Shown in pieces: positions 28,565 through 37,777 of a DNA stretch of 64,000 bases (the first letter of the stretch is position 1; every line of letters begins with the position of its first letter). The notes below the pieces were generated by a model, which had not been told where the DNA came from, ran no database searches, and saw nothing but the letters and a program-made list of their open reading frames with translations. The translations under genes were made by a program, and so were the position numbers. The stretch is from Agromyces mediolanus (GTDB lineage: Bacteria; Actinomycetota; Actinomycetes; Actinomycetales; Microbacteriaceae), in NCBI RefSeq assembly GCF_014648575.1, contig NZ_BMRJ01000001.1, positions 356,623 through 420,622 on the forward strand, given 5' to 3'.

Positions 28565-31024
28565 GTGGACGACGCGACGCGACTCGGGGCCACGCAGCTC
28601 GGCGCCACCGACCCCGTCGGCGGCCTGAGCCGGGCCGAGGCCGCGCGCCGCGCCGCGGCGGGGCTCGCGAACATCGCGACGGATGCCTCGAGCCGGAGCC
28701 TCTGGAGCATCCTCCGCGCGAACGTCTTCACCCTCTTCAACGGCATCGTCGTCGGTGGCTTCGCCCTGCTCTTCGCGCTCGGCCGCTGGCAGGACGCCCT
28801 ATTCGGCTTCGCCGCGATCGCGAACGCCGCGATCGGCGTCACCCAGGAGTACCGCGCCAAGCGGGCGCTCGACCGCCTCGCCCTCCTGCACGCGCCGAAG
28901 GCGCGGGTCGTCCGCGACGGCGAGGAGCAGGAGCTCGCCGTGCGCGAGGTCGTGCTCGGCGACCTCCTCGTGCTCCGCGCCGGCGACCAGGTCACCGCCG
29001 ACGGCGTCGTGCTCGACGGGCTCCGCCTCGAGGCCGACGAGTCGCTCCTCACCGGCGAGTCCGACCCCGTCGACAAGCTGCCGGGCGACCGCGTGCTCTC
29101 GGGCTCGATCATCGTCGCGGGCCAGGGCTCGGTCGAGGTCACGGCGGTCGGCGACCAGGCGTTCGCGGCGACGCTGACCGCCGAGGCGAAGCGGTTCTCC
29201 CTCGTCGCCTCCGAGCTGCGCAGCTCCGTCGACCGCATCCTGAAGTGGATCACCTGGGCGATCTTCCCGATCATGATCGTCGTCGTGAACGCGAACATGC
29301 AGGCCGCGGGCGGCTGGCAGCACGCGATCGAGAGCGGGGCGTGGCGGGATGCCGCGACGGCCTCGGTCGCGGCGGTGATCGCGATGATCCCGCTCGGCCT
29401 GGTGCTGATGACGAGCATCGCCTTCGCGGTGGGCGCCGTGAAGCTCGGCTCGCACAAAGTGCTCGTGCAGGAGCTGCCCGCGGTCGAGGGCCTCGCCCGC
29501 GTCGACCTCATCTGCCTCGACAAGACCGGCACGATCACGACGGGCGACGTGCGCTTCGACGGGGTGCACGAGCTCGGCGAAGCCCGGCCCGCCCACTGGG
29601 AGCGCGTGCTCGCCTGGCACGGCGCGGAGCCCGAGGCGAACGCGACGGCCCGCTGCCTGGCCGAGCGCTTCCCCGACGACGAGGGGCTCGCCCCGGCGGA
29701 GCGCATCGAGTTCTCCTCCGGGCGCAAGTGGAGCGCGGTGTCCTTCGCCGACGGCGCCGCGGGCACCTGGGTGTTCGGCGCCCCGGAGTTCGTGCTGGCC
29801 GACGGCGCCGGGCCCGAGCGCGGTGCGGCCCTGGCGCAGGGGCGCGAGCTCGCCGCGAGCGGTCGGCGCACGCTGCTGCTCGCGCACGCGCCCGAGCCGC
29901 TCGACGCCGGCCTCGTCGAGCAGGCCGCGCTGCCGGGCGGACTCGTGCCGGTCGCCCTGCTCACCTTCCGCGAGGTGGTGCGCGACGACGCGGCATCCAC
30001 GCTCCGCTACTTCGGGAAGGAGGGCGTCGAGGTCCGCGTGATCTCCGGCGACAGCCCGCTCACCGTCGCCGCCGTCGCCCGCGAGGTCGGCCTCGACGCC
30101 GGCGAGGGCTTCGACGCCCGCGAGCTGCCGGACGACCCGGCCGAGCTCGGCCGGGTGCTCGACGAGCACCGCGTGTTCGGCCGGGTGACTCCGGTGCAGA
30201 AGCGGGCGATGGTGCACGCGCTGAAGGAGCGCGGCCACACCGTCGCGATGACCGGCGACGGCGTGAACGACGCGCTCGCGATCAAGGACGCCGACATGGG
30301 CATCGCGATGGAGTCGGGCTCCGCCGCGACCAAGGCGGTCGCCCGCATCGTGCTCCTCGACAACCGCTTCTCCCACCTGCCGGGCGTCGTCGCGGAGGGA
30401 CGGCGGGTCATCGCGAACATCGAGCGGGTGTCGATGCTCTTCCTCTCGAAGACCTCGTACGCGATCACGATGTCGGTGCTGTTCGGCATCCTGCTCTGGG
30501 CGTTCCCGCTGCTGCCGCGCCAGCTCTCCGTGACCGACGGCCTCACCATCGGCATCCCCGCCTTCCTGCTCGCGCTGCTGCCGAACTCCCGGCGCTACGT
30601 GCCCGGCTTCCTGCGCCGCTCGCTGTCGTTCGCGATCCCGGCGGGGCTCGTGGTCGCGGCGGCGATCACCGCGGTCTCCGGGATCGCTCGCGCGACGGGG
30701 GACGCCGAGGACGCCGTGCGCACGGCGTCGATGGTGACGCTCGCGCTCATCGGGCTGTGGATCCTCGGCGTCCTGTCGCGCCCGTTCACCTGGATCAAGG
30801 CGGGCGTGGTGCTCGCGATGGTGGCCGGGCTCGCGCTCGTGCTCGTGGTGCCGATCGCGCAGCAGTTCCTCGAGCTCGCCATGCCGGGGCGGGAGACGCT
30901 CACCGCGATGGCCTGGGCGGTGCCAGTCGCCTGGGTGCTGATCGAGGGGATCGGCTTCTGGCACCGCCGCCGGTTCGGCGCGGCCTCCGAGATCGAGGTG
31001 AAGCGGGTCAGGCGCCGGAGCTGA
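28565..31024 (+). CDS. P-type cation-transporting ATPase, CtpE-like
   Basis: 819 residues. P-type ATPase signatures are complete: TGES loop LLTGESDPVD (about 160), phosphorylation site LDKTGTITTGD (D319), and hinge MTGDGVNDALAIKDADMGIAM. The helix before the site reads MIPLGLVLMTSIAFAVGAVKL, as in mycobacterial CtpE, which has been linked to calcium transport; no CPC-type heavy-metal motif and no N-terminal metal-binding domain are present. Ca2+ is therefore the best guess, not proven. The start is GTG 28565. It overlaps the convergent MFS gene by 17 nt. Confidence 0.88.
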   Translation: MDDATRLGATQLGATDPVGGLSRAEAARRAAAGLANIATDASSRSLWSILRANVFTLFNGIVVGGFALLFALGRWQDALFGFAAIANAAIGVTQEYRAKRALDRLALLHAPKARVVRDGEEQELAVREVVLGDLLVLRAGDQVTADGVVLDGLRLEADESLLTGESDPVDKLPGDRVLSGSIIVAGQGSVEVTAVGDQAFAATLTAEAKRFSLVASELRSSVDRILKWITWAIFPIMIVVVNANMQAAGGWQHAIESGAWRDAATASVAAVIAMIPLGLVLMTSIAFAVGAVKLGSHKVLVQELPAVEGLARVDLICLDKTGTITTGDVRFDGVHELGEARPAHWERVLAWHGAEPEANATARCLAERFPDDEGLAPAERIEFSSGRKWSAVSFADGAAGTWVFGAPEFVLADGAGPERGAALAQGRELAASGRRTLLLAHAPEPLDAGLVEQAALPGGLVPVALLTFREVVRDDAASTLRYFGKEGVEVRVISGDSPLTVAAVAREVGLDAGEGFDARELPDDPAELGRVLDEHRVFGRVTPVQKRAMVHALKERGHTVAMTGDGVNDALAIKDADMGIAMESGSAATKAVARIVLLDNRFSHLPGVVAEGRRVIANIERVSMLFLSKTSYAITMSVLFGILLWAFPLLPRQLSVTDGLTIGIPAFLLALLPNSRRYVPGFLRRSLSFAIPAGLVVAAAITAVSGIARATGDAEDAVRTASMVTLALIGLWILGVLSRPFTWIKAGVVLAMVAGLALVLVVPIAQQFLELAMPGRETLTAMAWAVPVAWVLIEGIGFWHRRRFGAASEIEVKRVRRRS

Positions 31025-32447
31025 GCTCCGCCGCCTCCGGCTGCTCCGCTCCGGCAGGGCCGCGGCCCCGTCCGCGCAGGAACAGCACCGCCGCGAGGAA
31101 GCCGACCGCCGCGACGATCGCGGCCCCGAGGAACGCCGCCGCGTAGCCCGAGGTCAGCCCCGCGGCATCCGTCCCGCTCGTCGCCGCGGCGCCGACCGCG
31201 GTGAGGATCGCGAGGCCGACCGCCGAGCCGATCTGGTAGCTCGTGTTCACGAGGCCGGAGGCGACACCCGCCTCCTCCGGGCGGGCGGCGCTGATCGCGG
31301 TGCCGAGCGACGGCACGAAGGCGAGCGCCATGCCGAACGCCGCGACGAGCGAGGCCGGCAGCACGTCGACCGCGTACGCGCCGTCCGGGCGCACGAGGGC
31401 GAGCCAGCCGAGCCCGACGGCGAGCAGCACGAAGCCCCACACGATGAGCGGCTTCGCCCCGAACCGCGCCTGCAGCCGCGGCGCGAGCGCCACCATGACG
31501 ACGACGATGAGGGCGGTCATCGGCAGGAGCGCCGCGCCCGAGGCGAACGCGCCGGCGCCGAGCACCTGCTGCAGGTACAGGTTCAGGAAGAACCACATCG
31601 GCACCCACGCGGCGCCGAGGAGGAGCTGCGCGAGGTTCGCGCCGCCGAGCTGCGGGGCGCGGAAGATGCCGAGGCGGAGCAGCGGCGTGCGCCGGCGGGC
31701 CTGGATGACGAAGAAGAGGGCGAGGAGCACGGCGCCGACGATGAGGCCGACGATCGTCTCGGGCCCGCCCCAGCCCGCTTCGGGCGCGCGGACGACGGCG
31801 TACACGATCGCCGCGAGGCCGAGCGTCGCCGTGATCGCCCCGCCGACGTCGACCGAGCCGCGTCCGCCGGGCACGGCGGGCAGCGCCGCGGGCGTGAGCG
31901 CGATGACGAGGATGGCGATCGGCACCGTGACGTAGAAGACCCAGGGCCAGCTCGCGTACTCGGTGAGCACGCCGCCGAGGAAGACGCCCGCGGTGCCGCC
32001 GATGGGGGCGGCCGCTCCGTAGACGGCGAAGGCGCGGGGGAGCTCCGGCGTGCCGCCGAAGAGCGCCATCAGCAGCGAGAGTGCGGCCGGGGCGATGAGC
32101 GCAGCTCCCGCGCCCTGCACGGCGCGGCCGACGATCTCGGTCACCGCGTCGGGGGCGGCGCCGGCGAGGATCGAGCCGATCGCGAGGATGACCCAGCCGG
32201 CGATGAAGACGCGGCGGGCGCCGAGCACGTCGGCGAGGCGTCCGCCGAGGAGGAGCAGGCCGCCGAAGGCGACGACGTAGGCGTTGAACACCCACGACAG
32301 CGACTCGGGGGAGAAGCCGAGGGCGGCCTGCATGTCGGGCAGGGCGACCCCGATGATCGAGGTGTCCATGATGACGACGAACTGGGCCGCGGCGATGAGC
32401 GCGAGGCCGAGGCCGCGGCGCCCGCCGGATCTGCTGCTGGGTGACAT
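31008..32447 (-). CDS. MFS drug-export protein (DHA2/EmrB-QacA type)
   Basis: 479 residues with about 14 membrane helices and the DHA2 signatures: MDTSIIGVALPDMQ in helix 1, WVFNAYVVAFGGLLLLGGRLADVLGARR (helix 2-3 with motif A), and GAGAALIAPAALSL. It should be a proton-driven exporter; substrate unknown. ATG with GGAG 8 nt upstream. Its promoter (32510-32538) is overlapped by a CsoR-type palindrome, so export is probably induced by copper, persulfide or formaldehyde rather than by a drug-responsive repressor. Confidence 0.88.
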   Translation of the reverse strand: MSPSSRSGGRRGLGLALIAAAQFVVIMDTSIIGVALPDMQAALGFSPESLSWVFNAYVVAFGGLLLLGGRLADVLGARRVFIAGWVILAIGSILAGAAPDAVTEIVGRAVQGAGAALIAPAALSLLMALFGGTPELPRAFAVYGAAAPIGGTAGVFLGGVLTEYASWPWVFYVTVPIAILVIALTPAALPAVPGGRGSVDVGGAITATLGLAAIVYAVVRAPEAGWGGPETIVGLIVGAVLLALFFVIQARRRTPLLRLGIFRAPQLGGANLAQLLLGAAWVPMWFFLNLYLQQVLGAGAFASGAALLPMTALIVVVMVALAPRLQARFGAKPLIVWGFVLLAVGLGWLALVRPDGAYAVDVLPASLVAAFGMALAFVPSLGTAISAARPEEAGVASGLVNTSYQIGSAVGLAILTAVGAAATSGTDAAGLTSGYAAAFLGAAIVAAVGFLAAVLFLRGRGRGPAGAEQPEAAELSSGA

Positions 32448-32491
32448 CGTTCTGCTCCGTTTCGGATGAGGCTCGGGGCATTCGGTTGTTA

Positions 32492-32508
32492 ATACCCCTA
32501 GGGGGTAT
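32492..32508. promoter_or_regulatory. CsoR/CstR/FrmR-type operator
   Basis: ATACCCCTAGGGGGTAT: arms ATACCCC and GGGGTAT around a central TA(G). This G/C-tract palindrome with ATA/TAT ends is the known operator class of CsoR-superfamily repressors. It begins 2 nt downstream of the -10 box of the MFS gene promoter and would cover its start site. Confidence 0.7.
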
Positions 32509-32509
32509 A

Positions 32510-32538
32510 GATATAGTGGAGGGTGGCTGCGGCGTCAA
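32510..32538 (-). promoter_or_regulatory. strong sigma70-type promoter of the MFS gene
   Basis: On the minus strand: TTGACG (32533-32538), a 17-nt spacer, TATATC (32510-32515). It is the closest match to the consensus in the window. Confidence 0.75.
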
Positions 32539-32583
32539 GTCGCGTGACCTCGTTAGCATGGCGGGAGAGAGACGGGAGCCTCG

Positions 32584-33282
32584 ATGACGGACGCGCACGG
32601 CCAGCAGATCGCCCCTGGGTGGTACCCCGACCCCGCCGGCGGCGGCGGACAGCGATGGTGGGACGGGATCGGCTGGACCGAGCACGTCGCGCCGGCGACG
32701 GCGCCGGCAGCCCCGGCAGCCCCGGCAGCCCCGGCGGCCCCGGCAGCCCCCGTCGCGCCGGCCGGCCCCGCGCCGTACCAGCCGTACGGCACGCCGGTCC
32801 ACCGCGTCCCGGACGGCACGCCCACCGGCACCGTCTGGATCTGGCTCGTCGTGCTCCTGCCGCTCGTGCCGCTCGTGGCGCTCTTCTTCTGGGACGTGCG
32901 CGGCTATCTCGAGGCCTCGATGGCGAACCCCTACGGGGGGACGACCGCGATGTTCCTCGACCCGGGGTACCTCGCCCTGATGGTGCTCGGCTGGGTCACC
33001 TACGGCCTGTCCGTGTGGTTCTCGTACCTCGACTACGCCGCCCTCGGCAAGCTCGGCTACGCGCGCCGATTCCACTGGGCGTGGACCTTCCTCTCCGCCC
33101 TCGTCTACGTCATCGGGCGGTCGGTGTTCGTGCGCCGTGAGGCCGGCGGCCGCGGCATGGCCCCGCTCTGGGTCGTCATCGCCGTGAACGCGACGAGCTT
33201 CGTCGTGGTGATGATCTGGACGGTCTGGCTCATCACGCAGGTCATCGACTTCGCGCGCTCCGTGCCCATGGCGGGCTACTGA
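32584..33282 (+). CDS. DUF2510 domain membrane protein
   Basis: 232 residues. The N-terminal DUF2510 module reads APGWYPDPAGGGGQRWWDG...WTEHV (about 9-40), followed by a Pro-Ala linker made of PAA repeats (about 42-65), then about four membrane helices in the rest. DUF2510 is a short putative ligand-binding module typical of actinobacterial membrane proteins. It is divergent from the MFS exporter; GGGAG precedes the ATG. Confidence 0.8.
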   Translation: MTDAHGQQIAPGWYPDPAGGGGQRWWDGIGWTEHVAPATAPAAPAAPAAPAAPAAPVAPAGPAPYQPYGTPVHRVPDGTPTGTVWIWLVVLLPLVPLVALFFWDVRGYLEASMANPYGGTTAMFLDPGYLALMVLGWVTYGLSVWFSYLDYAALGKLGYARRFHWAWTFLSALVYVIGRSVFVRREAGGRGMAPLWVVIAVNATSFVVVMIWTVWLITQVIDFARSVPMAGY

Positions 33283-33283
33283 G

Positions 33284-33679
33284 ATGCGCGGGACGGCGCG
33301 GATCGACGGCGCGGCGGTCGGGCGGTGGAGCCTCCGCCTGGACGCCCTCTACTGCGCCGTGCTCGGCGCTGCCGTGGCGCTCTTCGCGGGCCCCATCGCG
33401 GAGTCGCTCCGCCTCCCGATCCCGCTCGTCGCGGCGATCGGCGTCGCCGTCGTGGTCTGGGCCGGCCTCGTCGCGTGGATGCTCGCGCGGCTCCCGCTGC
33501 GCCGCGCCCTGCGCTTCGTGATGTTCGCGAACGTGGGCGCCGCGCTCGCCGTGGGGGCCGTCTCACTCGCCGCCGCGACCGTGTTCGTCGTGCTCGCGGT
33601 GCTCGCGGTCGCCGTCGACGTCGCCCTCTTCGCGGTCAGTCAGGCGGTGGCGCTGCGGGGGCTCCCCGCGGCCGGGTAG
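33284..33679 (+). CDS. small four-helix membrane protein
   Basis: 131 residues with four hydrophobic segments (about 24-42, 47-67, 75-98, 103-125). It begins 2 nt after the stop of the DUF2510 gene, so the two are probably co-transcribed. No recognisable family; function unknown. Confidence 0.65.
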   Translation: MRGTARIDGAAVGRWSLRLDALYCAVLGAAVALFAGPIAESLRLPIPLVAAIGVAVVVWAGLVAWMLARLPLRRALRFVMFANVGAALAVGAVSLAAATVFVVLAVLAVAVDVALFAVSQAVALRGLPAAG

Positions 33680-33704
33680 CCCGCCGCTCGCTCAGCGGTT
33701 CACG

Positions 33705-33737
33705 ACGCCCCCGCATCCGATCCGGATGCGGGGGCGT
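33705..33737. terminator. strong hairpin terminator
   Basis: Arms ACGCCCCCGCATCCG and CGGATGCGGGGGCGT (15 bp, perfect) around ATC, 25 nt after the DUF2510 operon. Confidence 0.75.
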
Positions 33738-33794
33738 TCGCGTGCCCCCAGGCGCCGGCTCGTAACGGTTTGAAAACGTCACTAGGAAATCATG

Positions 33795-33823
33795 TTGTGC
33801 GTTTCAATAACTCCCCCTAGGCT
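33795..33823 (+). promoter_or_regulatory. promoter of the APC permease gene
   Basis: TTGTGC (33795-33800), 17-nt spacer, TAGGCT (33818-33823); about 75 nt of leader before the start codon. The A/T-rich GTTTGAAAACG just upstream (33757-33767) may bind a regulator. Confidence 0.5.
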
Positions 33824-33903
33824 CGCAGACGTTCACGCCGACGGCCTCGCCGCGGCACCCGCGACGGGGCGACGGATGCCTCGGTGACACAAGGATGTGC
33901 GCA

Positions 33904-35307
33904 GTGACAGCACCGACCCTCAAGCGCTCGCTCGGCATGTGGGCCATCGTCGGACTCGGCCTCGGCTACATGGCCCCGGTGACCGTGTTCGACACCTTCG
34001 GCATCGTGAGCGAGGAGACGGACGGCGTGGTGCCCTTGGCCTACCTCGTCGGCCTCGTGGTGCTGCTGTTCACCGCCGTCAGCTACGGCGCGATGGTGCG
34101 CGCGTTCCCGGCCGCCGGCTCCGCGTACACCTACACGCGCGAGGCGATCCATCCGGCGCTCGGCTTCCTCGTCGGCTGGGCCTCGCTGCTCGACTACCTG
34201 CTGCTGCCCGTCGTGAACGCGGTGATCATCCGGCTCTACATGGAGCAGTTCTTCCCCGAGGTGCCCGGGGCGGTCTGGGTGGTCGGGGTCGCGGCCCTGC
34301 TCATCGGCCTCAACGTCGTGAGCGTGAAGGCGACGTCGCGGGTGAACGGCGTGCTGCTCATCGCCGCGCTCGCCGGCATCGCGGCGTTCCTCGTGCTCGC
34401 GGGGCTGCAGATCTCGAAGGGCATGGGCACCGGCACGCTGTTCTCGCTGCAGCCCATCTGGCACGACGGGGTGCAGCTGTCGGCCGTGCTGGCCGGCACC
34501 ACGATCGTGGCGTTCTCCTTCATCGGCTTCGACGCGGTCACCATGTACGCCGAGGAGGCGAAGCACCCGAACGCGGTGCCGCGGGCCGTCATGCTGACCG
34601 TGCTGATCGGCGGGGCGATCTTCTTCGCCGGGGCCTGGTTCGCGCAGTCCGCGTTCCCGACGCTCGACGCCTTCGAGTACACCGACGACACGCTGCCCGA
34701 GCTCGCGCTCTTCGTCGGCGGCCAGGCCTTCCAGCTCCTCTTCGTGGCCGTCGCCTTCGCCGCGGCCGTCGCCTCGGGGCTGTCATCGCACGCGAGCGTC
34801 TCGCGGCTGCTCTACGTGATGGGCCGCAACGGCGTGCTCGCCCCGAAGCGCTGGTTCGGCTCGGTGAGCCCGCGCTTCCGCACGCCGGTGTTCACGACCG
34901 TGCTCGCGGGCCTCGTCGTGCTGCTCGCGATCACGCCCACGCTCGACCTCATCTCCTCGGTCATCAACTTCGGCGCGCTCATCGCCTTCACCTTCGTGAA
35001 CCTCGCCGTCATCGCCCACTACGCGATCCGCCTGGGCCGCCGGCGCACGCCCGCCGACATCGTCCGCTTCATCGTGCTGCCGATCCTCGGCGCGGCCGGC
35101 ACGGGGCTGCTCTGGGTGCACCTGAGCGCGGACGCGATGATCCTCGGCACCGTCTGGACCGCCGTCGGCCTCGTCATCCTCTTCGCCGTTACCCGCGGCT
35201 TCCGCCGCCCCGTCGCCGAGCTCGGCATCGACGAGGCCGACGCCACCGACGGGCCGGATGCCGACGAGGCATCCGAACCCGAGGTGCCGACCGTGCCGAC
35301 GCGCTAG
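33904..35307 (+). CDS. APC-family amino acid/amine permease
   Basis: 467 residues with about 12 membrane segments. SLGMWAIVGLGLGYMAPVTVF is the amino-acid/polyamine/organocation helix 1 region, VSYGAMVRAFPAAGSAYTYT helix 3, and SFIGFDAVTMYAEEAKHPN the conserved APC loop. It imports or exchanges an amino acid or amine. GTG 33904 is preferred: AAGGA lies 8 nt before it, overlapping the alternative in-frame ATG at 33895. The C-terminus is an acidic tail (DEADATDGPDADEASEPE). The next gene, an exported amidohydrolase, lies 50 nt on. Confidence 0.87.
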   Translation: MTAPTLKRSLGMWAIVGLGLGYMAPVTVFDTFGIVSEETDGVVPLAYLVGLVVLLFTAVSYGAMVRAFPAAGSAYTYTREAIHPALGFLVGWASLLDYLLLPVVNAVIIRLYMEQFFPEVPGAVWVVGVAALLIGLNVVSVKATSRVNGVLLIAALAGIAAFLVLAGLQISKGMGTGTLFSLQPIWHDGVQLSAVLAGTTIVAFSFIGFDAVTMYAEEAKHPNAVPRAVMLTVLIGGAIFFAGAWFAQSAFPTLDAFEYTDDTLPELALFVGGQAFQLLFVAVAFAAAVASGLSSHASVSRLLYVMGRNGVLAPKRWFGSVSPRFRTPVFTTVLAGLVVLLAITPTLDLISSVINFGALIAFTFVNLAVIAHYAIRLGRRRTPADIVRFIVLPILGAAGTGLLWVHLSADAMILGTVWTAVGLVILFAVTRGFRRPVAELGIDEADATDGPDADEASEPEVPTVPTR

Positions 35308-35357
35308 CCCTCCGGGCGCGTCCGACCCCACCCATCCACCCCCAGAAAGGAACGCGA

Positions 35358-37163
35358 ATGCGCAACCCCACCCGCACCAGGCGTCTCGTGGCGATCGGCA
35401 CCGCGGCCGTCGTCACCGGGCTCCTCGCCGCGTGCACCCCGGCCGCCCCGGCCTCCGACGCGGACGCCGCCGACACCGTGCTGACGAACGGCTTCGTCTG
35501 GACCGTCGACGCCGAGAACAGCGTGCAGCAGGCCGTCGCCATCACCGACGGCGAGATCGTCTACGTCGGCGACGACGCCGGCGCGAAGCAGCTCATCGGC
35601 GAACGCACCGAGGTGATCGACCTCGACGGCAAGATGGTCATGCCGGGCATGCAGGACGCCCACGTGCACACCTTCCTCGGCGGCGACAAGCTCACGGCCT
35701 GCAACCTGAACTTCGAGTCGCTCACGATCCCGCAGTTCCAGGACAAGATCCAGGGATGCCTCGACGAGGAGGGCGACACCGACAAGCCCCTCATCGTCGA
35801 GACCTGGTACCGCCAGGCGATGCAGCCGCAGGGCGTCACGGTCGACAAGAGCGTGCTCGACGCGCTCGACACCGACCGCGCCGTGCTCGTCTACACGACC
35901 GACGGGCACTCGGTGCTGCTGAACTCCACGGCGCTCGAGGCCGCGGGCATCACCTCGGAGCACTCCGGCCCGCCGCACATCGAGGTCGACGCGAACGGGG
36001 TGCCCAACGGCATCCTCGAGGAGGGCGCGGCGTTCATGGCGCGCGGCAAGATCGTGCCGCCGCGCACCCTCGACGAGAGCGTGGCCTCGGCGTCCGCCGC
36101 GATGTCGGCGCTCTCCGCCGTCGGCGTCACCGCGTACATGGACCAGCTCTCGGGCGAGGACGTCGCCTCGGCGATGACCGAGCTGCGCGAGCGCGGCGAG
36201 CTCACGACGCGCGTGTTCCTCGCGCCGAACGTCTCCGCCGAGCTCGGCAAGGCCGACCCGCGGGCAGCGGTCGACGAGGTGCTCGCCTACCGCGAGCAGT
36301 GGGCGACGGATGCCTCGGCCCAGGAGCCGGGCATCGCGGTGAACAACGTCGCCGAGTTCGGCCTCGACGGCGTGCTGCAGGCGCCCGCGCTGACCGCGTC
36401 CTTCCTCGAGCCGTACTACGTGAACGTCGGCACCGAGGAGGCGCCCGACTGGCAGCCCGGCACCGACGCGGGACCCGAGCCGACGTACACGGCCGAGCAG
36501 ATGGGCGCGATCGTCGCGCTGCTCCTCGACGAGGACATCACCCCGGAGCCGCACGCGATCGGCGACCGCGCGGTGCGCACGGCCCTCGACGCCTTCGAGA
36601 TCGCCCGCGCCCAGTCCGACTCGGACACGCCGCTCGCGATCGCGCACGCGGAGTCGGTGCATCCCGACGATCTGGCGCGCTTCGCCGAGCTCGACGTGCT
36701 GCCCGCGATGGGCCTGCAGTGGGCGAAGCCCGCGTTCGACTCGATCGACGCCGCGCAGGACACCCTCGGCCCGGAGCGCTTCGCCCGCACCGAGCCCATC
36801 GGCAGCCTCGCCGACGCGGGCGCGCAGGTCGCGAACGGCAGCGACTGGCCGGTCGACCCGCTGAACCCCTTCGCCTCGCTGCAGATCTCGATGACGCGCG
36901 AGAACCCCGAGGGCGGCGACCGCTTCCCCGGCAAGCTCGGCGAGGACCGCGGTCTGACCGTCGAGGAGGCGATCCGCGCGATGACGATCAACCCGGCCCG
37001 CATCATGCACGGCGACGCCACGAGCGGCTCGATCGAGGTCGGCAAGTACGCGGATCTCATCGTGCTCGACCGCAACCTCACCGAGATCCCGGCGGACGAG
37101 ATCGTCGACACGAAGGTCGAGCTCACCCTGCTCGGCGGCAAGGCGGTCTACGGCAAGCTCTGA
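35358..37163 (+). CDS. lipoprotein amidohydrolase (YtcJ-like, Amidohydro_3)
   Basis: 601 residues. Lipobox LLAAC puts a lipidated Cys at position 26, so it is anchored on the outer face of the membrane. The amidohydrolase metal site is visible: DAHVHTF (H102, H104), TDGHS (H184), EPHAIGDRAV (H399), AHAES (H430) and NGSDWPVDPLNPF (D496). Family members hydrolyse N-acyl or cyclic amide bonds but are usually cytoplasmic. Next to a permease, a plausible job is releasing an amine or amino acid for uptake. AAAGGA precedes ATG 35358. The end overlaps the convergent TetR gene by 16 nt. Confidence 0.85.
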   Translation: MRNPTRTRRLVAIGTAAVVTGLLAACTPAAPASDADAADTVLTNGFVWTVDAENSVQQAVAITDGEIVYVGDDAGAKQLIGERTEVIDLDGKMVMPGMQDAHVHTFLGGDKLTACNLNFESLTIPQFQDKIQGCLDEEGDTDKPLIVETWYRQAMQPQGVTVDKSVLDALDTDRAVLVYTTDGHSVLLNSTALEAAGITSEHSGPPHIEVDANGVPNGILEEGAAFMARGKIVPPRTLDESVASASAAMSALSAVGVTAYMDQLSGEDVASAMTELRERGELTTRVFLAPNVSAELGKADPRAAVDEVLAYREQWATDASAQEPGIAVNNVAEFGLDGVLQAPALTASFLEPYYVNVGTEEAPDWQPGTDAGPEPTYTAEQMGAIVALLLDEDITPEPHAIGDRAVRTALDAFEIARAQSDSDTPLAIAHAESVHPDDLARFAELDVLPAMGLQWAKPAFDSIDAAQDTLGPERFARTEPIGSLADAGAQVANGSDWPVDPLNPFASLQISMTRENPEGGDRFPGKLGEDRGLTVEEAIRAMTINPARIMHGDATSGSIEVGKYADLIVLDRNLTEIPADEIVDTKVELTLLGGKAVYGKL

Positions 37164-37777
37164 GCCGCCTGATCACGCCCTGATCGCGCCCGCCGGATCG
37201 TCGACAGCACCACGTCGAGGGTCCGGCGGGCGTCGTCCGGGGAGATCAGGCCCGCGAGCCAGCGCTGGCTGAGCCCCTCGACCAGCGCGGTGAGGAGCTC
37301 GGCCACGGCCTGCGGCGCCGCGGCCGTCACGATCGAGCCGTCGGCGAGGCCGCGCAGGATGCCGATGGTGACCTGCTCGTTCCACCGCTCGGTCGCCCGC
37401 CGCACCGCCTCGGCGAGCTCAGGGTCCTCGATGGGCAGCGCGGTCACCTCGTTCCAGATGAGGTTGAGGTCGCGCACCTCGGGGGAGTCGTCGAACTCGG
37501 CGTGCAGCGCGCCGCGCAGCGCCTCGTAGCCGCTCGCCTCGCGGTCGAGGTGCAGCAGGTTCACCGAGGGCGCGCGCTCCGCGGCGTACTGGAACACCCC
37601 GCGCACGAGCGCCTGCCGGTTCGGGAAGTGGTAGTAGGTCAGCTGCGGGGTGACGCCGGCGAGCGCCGTGATGTCCTTGACCACGAAGGCGTCGAGGCCG
37701 CGCTCGCCGATCACCTGCGCCGCGGCGGCGAGGATGCGGTCCCGCTTCGAGGCGGGCTTCTGCGTCTCAGTCGGCAT
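37148..37777 (-). CDS. TetR-family transcriptional regulator
   Basis: 209 residues. N-terminal HTH (about 12-58): RDRILAAAAQVIGERGLDAF, ITALAGVTPQLTYYHFPNRQALVRGV; the rest is the ligand-binding helical domain. It is the downstream member of two TetR genes that overlap by 11 nt, convergent with the permease-amidohydrolase pair, which it may control. The ligand is unknown. Confidence 0.85.
   Translation of the reverse strand: MPTETQKPASKRDRILAAAAQVIGERGLDAFVVKDITALAGVTPQLTYYHFPNRQALVRGVFQYAAERAPSVNLLHLDREASGYEALRGALHAEFDDSPEVRDLNLIWNEVTALPIEDPELAEAVRRATERWNEQVTIGILRGLADGSIVTAAAPQAVAELLTALVEGLSQRWLAGLISPDDARRTLDVVLSTIRRARSGRDQAAQSLP

Noticed and set aside
33895-33903. ATG 33895 as start of the APC permease
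   Set aside because: The AAGGA ribosome site overlaps this ATG and is correctly spaced only for GTG 33904.
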